DNA from: Aquificales bacterium
GTDB taxonomy: Bacteria > Aquificota > Aquificia > Aquificales > QOAS01
NCBI GenBank assembly: GCA_027036735.1
Contig: JALWDU010000048.1
Span: forward strand, 1 to 37,210
DNA: 37,210 nt
Reading direction: 5' to 3'
Shown: positions 29,533 through 37,210 of the stretch, piece by piece
Layout: every line of letters begins with the position of its first letter
Position numbering within the stretch: the first letter of the stretch is position 1
The notes under the pieces: generated by a model
What the model was told of the DNA's origin: nothing
The model's input: only the letters and a program-made list of their open reading frames with translations
Database searches by the model: none
Made by a program: the position numbers and the translations under genes

Positions 29533-30414
29533 ATGAAAATTTGCGGATATCTAAAAGAGGGAAGGTTTAGCCTCTCCTACGAGTTTTTCCCGCCCAAAGA
29601 CGAAAGGGGGAAAGAGCAACTTTTCAATACCTTGGAGAGGCTTCTAAAATACAATCCCAATTTTGTATCGGTAACCTACGGAGCCGGCGGTAGCACCAGG
29701 GAGAGGACTTTTGCCACGGTAAAGGAGATAAAGGAGAAATACAACCTCACGGTGATGCCCCACCTAACCTGTGTCGCCCACGATGAGGACGAGGTTTTGG
29801 AGCTTTTAGACCGCTACAGGGAGATAGGAATAGAAAATATCCTCGCCCTAAGGGGGGATAGACCCAAAGACAACCCCAAAGAGGGTTTTTGCAAATACGC
29901 GGTCGACCTCATAAGGCTCATAAAAAGCCATTACGGCGACCAATTCTGTATAGGGGTCGCCTGCTATCCCGAGGGGCATCAGGAGGCTAAGAGTCTCGAA
30001 GAGGATATCGAACACCTCAAGGAGAAGGTGGAAGCCGGCGGAGAGTTCGCCATAACCCAAATGTTTTTCCGCAACGAAGACTTTTTCCGATTTAAGGAAC
30101 TCCTGCAGAAGAAGGGAATCGATATTCCCGTAATTGTGGGGGTAATGCCTATAACCAACTTCAAGCAGATTAAGAAATTCGCCGACCTCTGCGGGGCGAC
30201 AATTCCCTTAGACCTCGCGAGGAGACTTTCCGAAGTTCAGGATAACCCCGAAGAGGTCTTCAAAATAGGTGTCGATTACGCGACAAGGCAGTGCGAGGAA
30301 CTCCTCGACCACGGGGTGGACGGATTTCACTTCTACACCCTAAACAAGGCGGAGGCAACCGAAAGGATTATAGAGGCTTTGAGGGATAAAATTTTTTCCT
30401 TGAGGTTTATTTAA
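29533..30414 (+). CDS. metF: 5,10-methylenetetrahydrofolate reductase
   Basis: 293 aa; LSYEFFPPKDERGKEQLFNTLERL, FVSVTYGAGGSTRERTFATVKEIKE, MPHLTCVAHDEDEV, NILALRGDRP, FAITQMFF. Confidence 0.96.
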   Translation: MKICGYLKEGRFSLSYEFFPPKDERGKEQLFNTLERLLKYNPNFVSVTYGAGGSTRERTFATVKEIKEKYNLTVMPHLTCVAHDEDEVLELLDRYREIGIENILALRGDRPKDNPKEGFCKYAVDLIRLIKSHYGDQFCIGVACYPEGHQEAKSLEEDIEHLKEKVEAGGEFAITQMFFRNEDFFRFKELLQKKGIDIPVIVGVMPITNFKQIKKFADLCGATIPLDLARRLSEVQDNPEEVFKIGVDYATRQCEELLDHGVDGFHFYTLNKAEATERIIEALRDKIFSLRFI

Positions 30415-30425
30415 TATCAAATTTT

Positions 30426-31067
30426 ATGGGAGATGAAAGAAAAAATAATGATTTAGAAGAAACTAAAATTTTAATAGATATTTATAAACATTTAGATGGA
30501 AAAATAAGGGAAAATTTGCAGAAAGAAAATACTTTTTTTAGATTTTTTCTTTATCTTGCTATTGGTTTTATTCTTCCATTTTTAAAAAAATCCTCTTTAA
30601 TAGATATTAAGCTATACTTTTTAATTTTAATTTTGTATCCCCATCTATTTATTTTTCTTCTAACTTTGAGAGGGCAATTTTTAAAGGAACTTTATGTTAG
30701 TGGGGGGTATAAAAAAGCTTTGGAAGAAATTATTAATCATAAATTACAAGCAAATATACTATTATGGGAAAATGTTTTAGTTCCTAAATTTTTAAGATTA
30801 TCTATGTTTACTAATATATTTTATTTTTATTTATTAATTATTCCTATCATAGAAAGTTTTCTGATATATAAAACAGCTTATGAAGTGGGATTGCAATTTT
30901 TAGAAAAATATATAGTTATTATTATACTACTAGTAAGTAGTTTATTATTTATTAGTTTTTTCTTGTTACTAATTCTCGAGTATAGAAAGTCTGTAATTCT
31001 ATTTGAAAAAACTTACTATTTAGTTTTTTTTCTTTTGAAATTCTCAAAAATTAACACGAAATCTTAA
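30426..31067 (+). CDS. AT-rich multi-pass membrane protein of unknown function
   Basis: 213 aa with a charged N-terminal segment then about four hydrophobic helices; composition differs from flanking metF and ispG. Confidence 0.6.
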   Translation: MGDERKNNDLEETKILIDIYKHLDGKIRENLQKENTFFRFFLYLAIGFILPFLKKSSLIDIKLYFLILILYPHLFIFLLTLRGQFLKELYVSGGYKKALEEIINHKLQANILLWENVLVPKFLRLSMFTNIFYFYLLIIPIIESFLIYKTAYEVGLQFLEKYIVIIILLVSSLLFISFFLLLILEYRKSVILFEKTYYLVFFLLKFSKINTKS

Positions 31068-31083
31068 GTTCTATACTTACTAC

Positions 31084-32169
31084 TTAACCATTTTTAACCA
31101 TTTCTTTTATCTCCCTCACCAGTTCCGAGACCATCTCCCCCTCTTTGAGGGTTTTGACAACCTTACCTTTCTTAAAGAGGAGAGCCCGACCTTTGCCGCA
31201 GGCGAGACCTATGTCCGCTTCCCTCGCCTCGCCGGGACCGTTCACCACGCACCCCATAATGGCGACCTTTAGAGGTTTCTTTATTCCCTTGAGGTGCTCT
31301 TTCACTTCCGAAACCACTTTGGGGAGGTCAACCTCTATTCTCCCGCAGGTGGGGCAGGATATTATCTCGACCCCCCTTTTGCGAAGTCCGAGGGAACCCA
31401 ATATTTGGTAGGCGACCTCTATCTCCTCCACCGGGTCGCCGGTTAGCGAGACCCTTAGGGTATCCCCTATACCCATATAGAGCAAGATGCCTATCCCCAC
31501 CGAGGACTTTATAACCCCGCTCTCGCCGAACCCCGCCTCCGTTATGCCTATGTGGAGGGGGATATCGGTTCTTTCCGCAAAAAGTTTATTTGCTTCAACG
31601 CAGGTAAGGACATCGCTACCCTTGATGGAGACCTTAAAGTTGGAAAAACCCCACCTTTCGAACTTTTCGCTCCAGCGGAGGGCGCTCTCCGCCAGCGCCC
31701 AGGCGGTGGGCGAGCCGTATTTCTCAAGGAGGTCTTTTTCGAGCGAGCCGCTGTTTACCCCTATTCGGATGACTACCCCCTTTTTTTTGGCTTCCTCAAC
31801 TATCTCTCTAACCTTTTCTTCGGAGCCGATATTTCCGGGATTAATCCTTATCCCGTGGGCGCCCTTTTCCATAGCCTTTAGGGCGTATTCAGCCTTAAAG
31901 TGGATATCGGCGATTACCGGTATGGGCGACCTTTTGACTATCTCTCCGAGGGCTTCGATATCCTCCTCGGTGGGCACCGCCACCCTCACTACTTCGCAAC
32001 CGGCTTCGTGGAGACGTTTTATCTGCTCTAGGGTTTTTTCTACGTCCCTCGTTTTGGTGGAGGTCATCGACTGAACCACTATTGGGTTATTTCCCCCTAT
32101 CCTCACCCCACCGAGGTTTATTTCCCTCGTCTTCCTCCTCTCGATAAAGTTGTTTTGGAGAACCCTCAC
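31084..32169 (-). CDS. ispG: 4-hydroxy-3-methylbut-2-en-1-yl diphosphate synthase
   Basis: 361 aa, GTG start; GGNNPIVVQSMTSTKTRDVEKTLEQI, IADIHFKAEYAL, HGIRINPGNIG, ISCPTCGRIEVDL, MGCVVNGPGEAREADIG. Confidence 0.98.
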   Translation of the reverse strand: MRVLQNNFIERRKTREINLGGVRIGGNNPIVVQSMTSTKTRDVEKTLEQIKRLHEAGCEVVRVAVPTEEDIEALGEIVKRSPIPVIADIHFKAEYALKAMEKGAHGIRINPGNIGSEEKVREIVEEAKKKGVVIRIGVNSGSLEKDLLEKYGSPTAWALAESALRWSEKFERWGFSNFKVSIKGSDVLTCVEANKLFAERTDIPLHIGITEAGFGESGVIKSSVGIGILLYMGIGDTLRVSLTGDPVEEIEVAYQILGSLGLRKRGVEIISCPTCGRIEVDLPKVVSEVKEHLKGIKKPLKVAIMGCVVNGPGEAREADIGLACGKGRALLFKKGKVVKTLKEGEMVSELVREIKEMVKNG

Positions 32170-32246
32170 GGGGGAATAATTTAGGCGATGTTTAACCTTT
32201 AAGGGAATGAGGGAGGAAAGGGAAATTGAAAAGATAGTCTAAAAAC

Positions 32247-32274
32247 TTGACAGTCTGATAATGGAGACTATAAT
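32247..32274 (+). promoter_or_regulatory. Consensus sigma70-type promoter TTGACA-N16-TATAAT with an inverted repeat across the spacer
   Basis: -35 at 32247-32252, -10 at 32269-32274; AGTCT (32252-32256)/AGACT (32265-32269) inverted repeat. Confidence 0.7.
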
Positions 32275-32286
32275 TAATTTTTGAAG

Positions 32287-32601
32287 ATGCGAAAGGCTGT
32301 AAAATCGCCGCAAACCTTTAAGACCTGCTTTATCGCCGCCGTGAAGGAGGAGCTCGGTCTTTTAAAGAGAAAGCGGGTGGCTAAACGGAAGGTAAAACCT
32401 CCCCAACATTTGCGGTGGGCTATAAAAGAGGCGCTTACTCGTAAGCCAAATGCCACCTACAAGGAAATCCAGCGGTTGGCGTTTGAAATCTATCGACAAA
32501 AGGAAAGAGAAAACCTACCCTTTTTTGGAGCTTTGGGGGAAGTTCCCGACGATATCCTTTGGGAGGTTATAGACGATAAGGGGCTTTCCTATGAAGATTG
32601 A
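32287..32601 (+). CDS. Candidate antitoxin partner of the downstream PIN protein
   Basis: Short protein with very basic N-terminal half and acidic C-terminus; stop overlaps the next start by 11 nt. Start may instead be TTG at 32281. Confidence 0.6.
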   Translation: MRKAVKSPQTFKTCFIAAVKEELGLLKRKRVAKRKVKPPQHLRWAIKEALTRKPNATYKEIQRLAFEIYRQKERENLPFFGALGEVPDDILWEVIDDKGLSYED

Positions 32602-33079
32602 GGGAAAAAAGATTTTTGTTGATACTTCAGCCTTTCTTCTCTTTTTACACGGAAAAACTAACGACCTGACGAGGGAAATATTTCATCTCGCCGCCGAGGG
32701 GAGATGTTCCCTTATAACCACCTCCAGATGTGTGGATGAGCTCCTCTTTAAGGAAATGGTAATTATTGCCAAAACCGAATACGGATTTGGGAATAAAACG
32801 GTTCAAAAATTGAGAAGGAATCCTGAAATTGTTAAGGAACTCGGAGGGGTTTTAAAGGAAAAACTCCTCCCTTTTTTGGAACATTATCGGGTTGAAATTT
32901 TACCCGTTAAGGTTGAATGGGTTTTGGAAATTCCCAAACTTATGGAGGAATTTGGTCTTTTTGGAAACGATGCATTGGTGGTTAGGACTATGCAGTCGAG
33001 AAATCTGGTCTATCTACTATCGGCGGATTCCGACTTTGCGAGGGTAAATTTTATAAAACTATTAAACCCTTCTCCTTAA
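32591..33079 (+). CDS. PIN-domain protein (VapC-like ribonuclease toxin candidate)
   Basis: 162 aa; acidic PIN residues in FVDTSAFLLF, CVDELLFKEM, FGNDALVV and LLSADSDFARV. Confidence 0.8.
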   Translation: MKIEGKKIFVDTSAFLLFLHGKTNDLTREIFHLAAEGRCSLITTSRCVDELLFKEMVIIAKTEYGFGNKTVQKLRRNPEIVKELGGVLKEKLLPFLEHYRVEILPVKVEWVLEIPKLMEEFGLFGNDALVVRTMQSRNLVYLLSADSDFARVNFIKLLNPSP

Positions 33080-34303
33080 AATTTGTTTCACAAACCCCTC
33101 CGCCTGGGTTTTGTCCCTAACCTTCCCCTCCAATTGGGCTAAGACCAAGCTTTCCAGAATCTCCCCCACTAGGGGTGAGGGTTTTATTCCCAAGAGGTTG
33201 AGAATTTCCCTTCCCCCCAAAAGGGGTTTGGAAAGACTTTTCCACCTCCCGTAAAAGTCCGCAATTTTTTCGAACCTCTCAAAGTCGCCGTAAATTTTCG
33301 ATAGGACGCCGATGGGGTAGAGGTATTCCGAAAACCGCTTGAGGTAGTGGTGTTTCTCGGCGGTCTCCTCCAAAGGTAGTTTTTTTAAAAATGCGTATCC
33401 TTCAAGGGTGTTTTTAACAAATTTAGTCGCATCCTCCCCGAAGGGGTAAAGCCTTAAGAATTCCTCCCATCGGCGGGTGGGGTGGAGGAAAATTGCCAAC
33501 TTTAAGAGGGTATCGGCGTCGAATTCCCCCAAAAAGGTCTTTTCAGCGGAATCGGTCTCCCTTTTGAGTTTCTCGGTGAAACCCTCCCGTTGGAGTTTCT
33601 CAAAGCTCTCCACACCCTTTGGGGATTTTTCGGAAATTTCGAACCCGAAGAGGTATCGGTCGAATTTGTCCTCCTTTAAAAGGGAAAGTGTTTTTGCACT
33701 TCCGCCTTTGGCGAAGATTTTTAGAAGTTCGTTTAACACTCTCTCGGGGGCTACCTTTTTTATAAGCTCCCCCTTTTGTCGGATAAATTCCCGCGTAGCG
33801 GGGTCTATAGTAAAACCCAAATATTGGGCGAGCCTATAGGCGCGGAGCATCCTAAGGGGGTCATTCTCGAGGACGCGGGGGGAGACTGCCCTTATTACCC
33901 CCTCCTCTAAATCTTCGAGACCGCCAAAGGGGTCGATAATCCTTTTCTCCCCTTTGAGGAAATCGGAGAGTTTCCACGCGAGGGCGTTTATCGTGAAATC
34001 CCTCTCCGCGAGGTCTGCCTTCAAATCTTCAAACCCCGAGAGGTCAACCCTCACCCTTTCCCCTTTATGGGGTATATAGACGGTATAGACCTCACCCCTC
34101 GCGGGGACGTTATTCTTCAAAAACCCGAAATAGGAACCTTTTAACCTCTCCGCCAAAAGGTGGGCGTAACGTTTGGGGTTTCCCTTTAGGGCGATATCTA
34201 TGTCGTTTATTTCCCTACCGAGGAGGTAATCTCTAACGAAACCGCCGACGAGGTAGCTCTCCTCCGGCAGATGGCGGGCTATTCCGGAGATTAAGTCTCT
34301 CAC
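33062..34303 (-). CDS. tRNA nucleotidyltransferase / poly(A) polymerase family
   Basis: 413 aa; YLVGGFVRDYLLGREINDIDIALKG, RDFTINALAWKL, IDPFGGLEDLEEGVIRAVSPRVLENDPLRMLRAYRLAQYLGFTIDPAT. Confidence 0.94.
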   Translation of the reverse strand: MRDLISGIARHLPEESYLVGGFVRDYLLGREINDIDIALKGNPKRYAHLLAERLKGSYFGFLKNNVPARGEVYTVYIPHKGERVRVDLSGFEDLKADLAERDFTINALAWKLSDFLKGEKRIIDPFGGLEDLEEGVIRAVSPRVLENDPLRMLRAYRLAQYLGFTIDPATREFIRQKGELIKKVAPERVLNELLKIFAKGGSAKTLSLLKEDKFDRYLFGFEISEKSPKGVESFEKLQREGFTEKLKRETDSAEKTFLGEFDADTLLKLAIFLHPTRRWEEFLRLYPFGEDATKFVKNTLEGYAFLKKLPLEETAEKHHYLKRFSEYLYPIGVLSKIYGDFERFEKIADFYGRWKSLSKPLLGGREILNLLGIKPSPLVGEILESLVLAQLEGKVRDKTQAEGFVKQILRRRV

Positions 34304-34333
34304 GAGGGGTCGATTTTAATGCGGAGGTGGTAG

Positions 34334-34350
34334 CCCGCGCGGAGCGCGGG
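34334..34350. repeat. Hairpin CCCGCGC-N3-GCGCGGG between rpsU and the tRNA nucleotidyltransferase
   Basis: Perfect 7-bp stem identical to that at 20554-20570. Confidence 0.6.
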
Positions 34351-34358
34351 GATGGGGG

Positions 34359-34571
34359 TTATAGGAGATACTTCTGCTTTTTGAGCTGCTTGAGGAGACG
34401 CTTACGGGCGGCTCTCATCTTGCGCTTGCGCTTTTCGGAGGGTTTCTCGTAATACATCCTCCTCTTGGCTTCGGTGATGATTTGCTCCTGCTCGACCAAT
34501 CTCCTAAACTTTTTGAGAGCCTTTTCTACGGTGTCTCCCTCTTCCAGGTATACGGCTACCAAACTCCTCAC
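34359..34571 (-). CDS. rpsU: Ribosomal protein bS21
   Basis: 70 aa, GTG start; VYLEEGDTVEKALKKFRRLVEQEQIITEAKRRMYYEKPSEKRKRKMRAARKRLLKQ. Confidence 0.95.
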   Translation of the reverse strand: MRSLVAVYLEEGDTVEKALKKFRRLVEQEQIITEAKRRMYYEKPSEKRKRKMRAARKRLLKQLKKQKYLL

Positions 34572-34586
34572 CTCCTTTTGGAGTTT
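34561..34586 (-). promoter_or_regulatory. Inverted repeat enclosing the rpsU SD and start codon
   Basis: Minus strand AAACTCC-AAAAGGAGGTGA-GGAGTTT: 7-bp perfect stem, 12-nt loop containing GGAGG and the GTG start. TATAAT -10 at 34602-34607 (minus). Confidence 0.6.
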
Positions 34587-34645
34587 TTTCTAAGGCGGTC
34601 TATTATACCAAATTCGGTTGGGAAAAGTGCGACAAAAACCACAAA

Positions 34646-36313
34646 ATGGAAAGGTTGATGGGCGACAACCTCAGGTGGTTTCTGAAACTCTTCAGACCCT
34701 ATAAGGGTCTGCTCCTCTTCGCATTCCTCGGTGCGGTCTTGGAGGGTGTAGCCTACTCCGGACTGAGTTTCGTTTTAAAAAATTTAATAGACCGTGTTTT
34801 GGTCGATAAAAACCTCTCCCTCCTCTGGGTGTCGGTAGGACTGCTCTTAACCTTTGGGGTTTTAAAACAGTTCGGTTTCCTCCTCTCGGAGCTCCTATAC
34901 CGCTATGCGGTTTCGAAGATTGTCGCCCGTCTAAGGGTTAGGCTTTATTCGAAACTGACCTCCATAGGTCTCGAGGAGTTTCAGAGATACCCCCAAGGGG
35001 AGTGGCTCGGCAGAATAACGAACGACCTCAGGAGTTTTAAGGACTACTCCGAGGGTTTCGGTATAAAAGTCCTCAGGGAGTTTTTTACCGCCCTGTTCCT
35101 CGTAGGGGTTTTGCTCTACTTCGATTGGCAACTCTTTTTGGCTTTCGCCCTTATAGTTCCCTTTTTGGGTAAAGCATTTGAGTATTTCGGCTCCAAGAGG
35201 AAGAAGTATTCCCTCCTCTACCAGGAGGTGTTCGCCGACTTTATCAACTTCGTATCCAACCTCTTGGAGAACTTCGAAAATGTGAAATTCCTAAACCGCC
35301 CCTTTTTAAACCGCATCGCGAGGGCTAAGGTAGTCGCCCTATTTGGAGCGGAGTTTAAGCAGGCGCTCTACTCGGCGGGATATCTATCGGCTGTGGAACT
35401 GCTCGGCTATTTATTTGCCGCCGCCGTCTTCCTCTACGGGGGCTACCGCGTCGTCGAGGGGGAGCTTACCGCCGGAACCTTTATATCCTTCATAGGAACC
35501 CTCTTTCTCCTATACAACTCCCTTCAGGCGCTCCAGCGCAACGCCCTCAACTACAAGGCTTTGGAGCCGGTTATAACCCGCATAAGGGAGGTGTTGGAGT
35601 TTATCCCACCCGAGCGGGGAGGGGACAAACCCTTTAGGGGTTTGGAGGAGAAAATAACAGCCCTAAACGTGGTCTATCCCGAGGAAAAACCCATTTTGAG
35701 GTCGGTAAATTTCGAAATCCCCAAAGGGGCTAAGGTCTTCGTAAAGGGCACCTCGGGGGGTGGAAAATCGACCTTCCTCAAGGTGCTATCGAGTCTATAC
35801 CTCTCCTACGGCGGCAGTTTGAAATACGACAAAACCGAACTTAGGGATTTTCTCCTCACCTCCTTCAGGAGGAAGGTCTTTTACATCTCCCAAAGGTCGG
35901 CTATTTTCAACGACACGGTTAGAAACAACCTACTCCTCGCAAAACCGAACGCAACCGAGGGGGAACTGAGGCGCGCCCTCGAGCTGGCGGAGGCTTCCTT
36001 CGTCTTCGACCTACCCGAAGGGTTGGACACGAAGTTGGGGGGCGGCGGGGTGGAGCTTTCGGGCGGTCAGAGGCAGAGGATAGCCCTCGCGCGTCTCTTC
36101 CTAACCCGACCGGAGGTCGCCTTCCTCGACGAGGCTACATCCGCCCTCGACCCCGAGACGGAGGGTAGGGTTTTGAAAAATATCCTCTCCCACCTGAGGG
36201 ATAAAACCCTCTTTTTCGTGAGCCACCGACCGCAGCTTGCGAAACATTTCGACCTACTTTTGGAGGTCGAAAGTGGGGAGGTCACCCTCAAGGGTGCAAA
36301 GGAAAATGGTTAA
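34646..36313 (+). CDS. ABC exporter, fused permease/ATPase (MsbA-like)
   Basis: 555 aa; TM region, then KGTSGGGKSTFLKVLSSLY, VELSGGQRQRIALARLFLTRPEVAFLDEATSALD. Start could be 34646 or 34658. Confidence 0.93.
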   Translation: MERLMGDNLRWFLKLFRPYKGLLLFAFLGAVLEGVAYSGLSFVLKNLIDRVLVDKNLSLLWVSVGLLLTFGVLKQFGFLLSELLYRYAVSKIVARLRVRLYSKLTSIGLEEFQRYPQGEWLGRITNDLRSFKDYSEGFGIKVLREFFTALFLVGVLLYFDWQLFLAFALIVPFLGKAFEYFGSKRKKYSLLYQEVFADFINFVSNLLENFENVKFLNRPFLNRIARAKVVALFGAEFKQALYSAGYLSAVELLGYLFAAAVFLYGGYRVVEGELTAGTFISFIGTLFLLYNSLQALQRNALNYKALEPVITRIREVLEFIPPERGGDKPFRGLEEKITALNVVYPEEKPILRSVNFEIPKGAKVFVKGTSGGGKSTFLKVLSSLYLSYGGSLKYDKTELRDFLLTSFRRKVFYISQRSAIFNDTVRNNLLLAKPNATEGELRRALELAEASFVFDLPEGLDTKLGGGGVELSGGQRQRIALARLFLTRPEVAFLDEATSALDPETEGRVLKNILSHLRDKTLFFVSHRPQLAKHFDLLLEVESGEVTLKGAKENG

Positions 36314-36972
36314 CCCTCAAAGGGCTTTAAAACCCCTCCCTCGAGGGTATATACCTTATTGAAGAACCTAAGCAGGTTTAGGTTGTGGGTTACCACCAAA
36401 AAGGTGGTTCCCCTTTCGTTTAGTTCCTTAAAGAGGGTGAAAATCTCCTCCGACTGCTTGGGGTCGAGGTTGCCCGTAGGTTCGTCCGCCAGAATGAGGG
36501 GTGCTCCGCTCACAAGCGCCCTGCCGATAGCCACCCGCTGACGCTCCCCTCCCGACAGCTTTTGGGGTTTGAAATCCCTTCTGTGCTCCAATTTAAGAAG
36601 CCTTAAGACCTCTTCTATTTTCCTTTTGAGGTTTTTCACCTTTAGGAGTTTCCCGAATAACTCTAGGTTTTCGTAAACGGTGAAGTCCTCCAAAAGGTAG
36701 TGAAACTGAAAGATATAGGCGACCTTGCCCCTCCGGAATCTATCCCTCTCCCCTTCGGGGAGGTTGTCTATCCTCCTCCCAAACAGATAAACCCCACCTT
36801 CGGTGGGAAGTTCGAGACCGCCCGCTATGTGGAGCAGGGTTGACTTCCCGCTCCCCGAAGGTCCCAAAATCGCGACGAAATCACCCCTCTTAAGGGAGAG
36901 ATTTATTTCCCTTAGCACCTCGACGGTTCCGAAACGTTTCTTTACACCTTTGAGGGAAAGGATTTCCTCCAT
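36310..36972 (-). CDS. lolD: LolD-like ABC transporter ATP-binding protein
   Basis: 220 aa; LGPSGSGKSTLLHIAGGLELPTEGGVYLFGRRI, VAYIFQFHYLLEDFTVYENL, LSGGERQRVAIGRALVSGAPLILADEPTGNLD. Confidence 0.92.
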   Translation of the reverse strand: MEEILSLKGVKKRFGTVEVLREINLSLKRGDFVAILGPSGSGKSTLLHIAGGLELPTEGGVYLFGRRIDNLPEGERDRFRRGKVAYIFQFHYLLEDFTVYENLELFGKLLKVKNLKRKIEEVLRLLKLEHRRDFKPQKLSGGERQRVAIGRALVSGAPLILADEPTGNLDPKQSEEIFTLFKELNERGTTFLVVTHNLNLLRFFNKVYTLEGGVLKPFEG

Positions 36973-37021
36973 CGGTTCCTAAAAGAGGTTAAAGGTAAGG
37001 GAAAACCCCAAAAGGGGGGAA

Positions 37022-37210
37022 TTAAACCTCGGTTCCGCCCAAGGTGAGCCTTTTTATCCTTATAGTCGGCTGGGCGTCGGTAACGGGGACGCCCTGCCCG
37101 TCCTTTCCGCAGGTGCCTATCGACCAACCCAGATTTTTGCCAACGGCGTCGACATCTTGGAGGGCTTTGGGACCGTTTCCGATAAGCACCGCCCCCTTTA
37201 TCGGGTGGGT
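37022..37210 (-). CDS. tldD: TldD/PmbA-family metalloprotease, C-terminal end (5' end outside window)
   Basis: Reverse-strand reading ...GGAVLIGNGPKALQDVDAVGKNLGWSIGTCGKDGQGVPVTDAQPTIRIKRLTLGGTEV* matches the TldD C-terminus. Confidence 0.85.
   Translation of the reverse strand, partial: THPIKGAVLIGNGPKALQDVDAVGKNLGWSIGTCGKDGQGVPVTDAQPTIRIKRLTLGGTEV

Noticed and set aside
31487-32074. 195-aa plus-strand ORF opposite ispG
   Set aside because: Fully antisense to a confidently identified gene; low-complexity Ser/Pro-rich translation typical of a shadow ORF.
34330-34360. GC-rich fold considered as a possible tRNA remnant
   Set aside because: Only a 7-bp hairpin; no T-loop GTTCRA or anticodon arm.
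36942-37127. 61-aa minus-strand ORF
   Set aside because: Out-of-frame reading of the tldD C-terminus plus intergenic DNA.

Overview
The window reads as a compact, gene-dense bacterial chromosome segment, probably from a thermophilic Aquificota-like organism. That assignment is inferred from gene content only: a DUF1931 histone-fold protein, superoxide reductase, an archaeal-type peroxiredoxin and short intergenic regions. Most genes are housekeeping: rbfA, purM, aspS, glyA, waaA/kdtA, cstA, phoH, pgpH-like, secF, pyrG, dcd, thrS, folD, metF, ispG, cca, rpsU, an MsbA-like ABC exporter, lolD, and a tldD fragment. Stress and redox genes are also present: superoxide reductase, peroxiredoxin, two tandem-Usp proteins, a protoglobin and a rhodanese. 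I saw no rRNA, tRNA, CRISPR array or transposase. The items most worth a second look are: (1) a PIN-domain toxin with an unfamiliar partner, behind a consensus promoter containing an inverted repeat; (2) an AT-rich membrane gene that looks split by a +1 frameshift; (3) a TPR lipoprotein ORF that runs about 276 nt antisense into folD; (4) an inverted repeat enclosing the S21 ribosome-binding site and start codon; (5) several promoters so close to the start codon that the transcripts may be leaderless; and (6) AT-rich genes of unknown function scattered among the core genes. I did not find a clear large undescribed multi-gene system.
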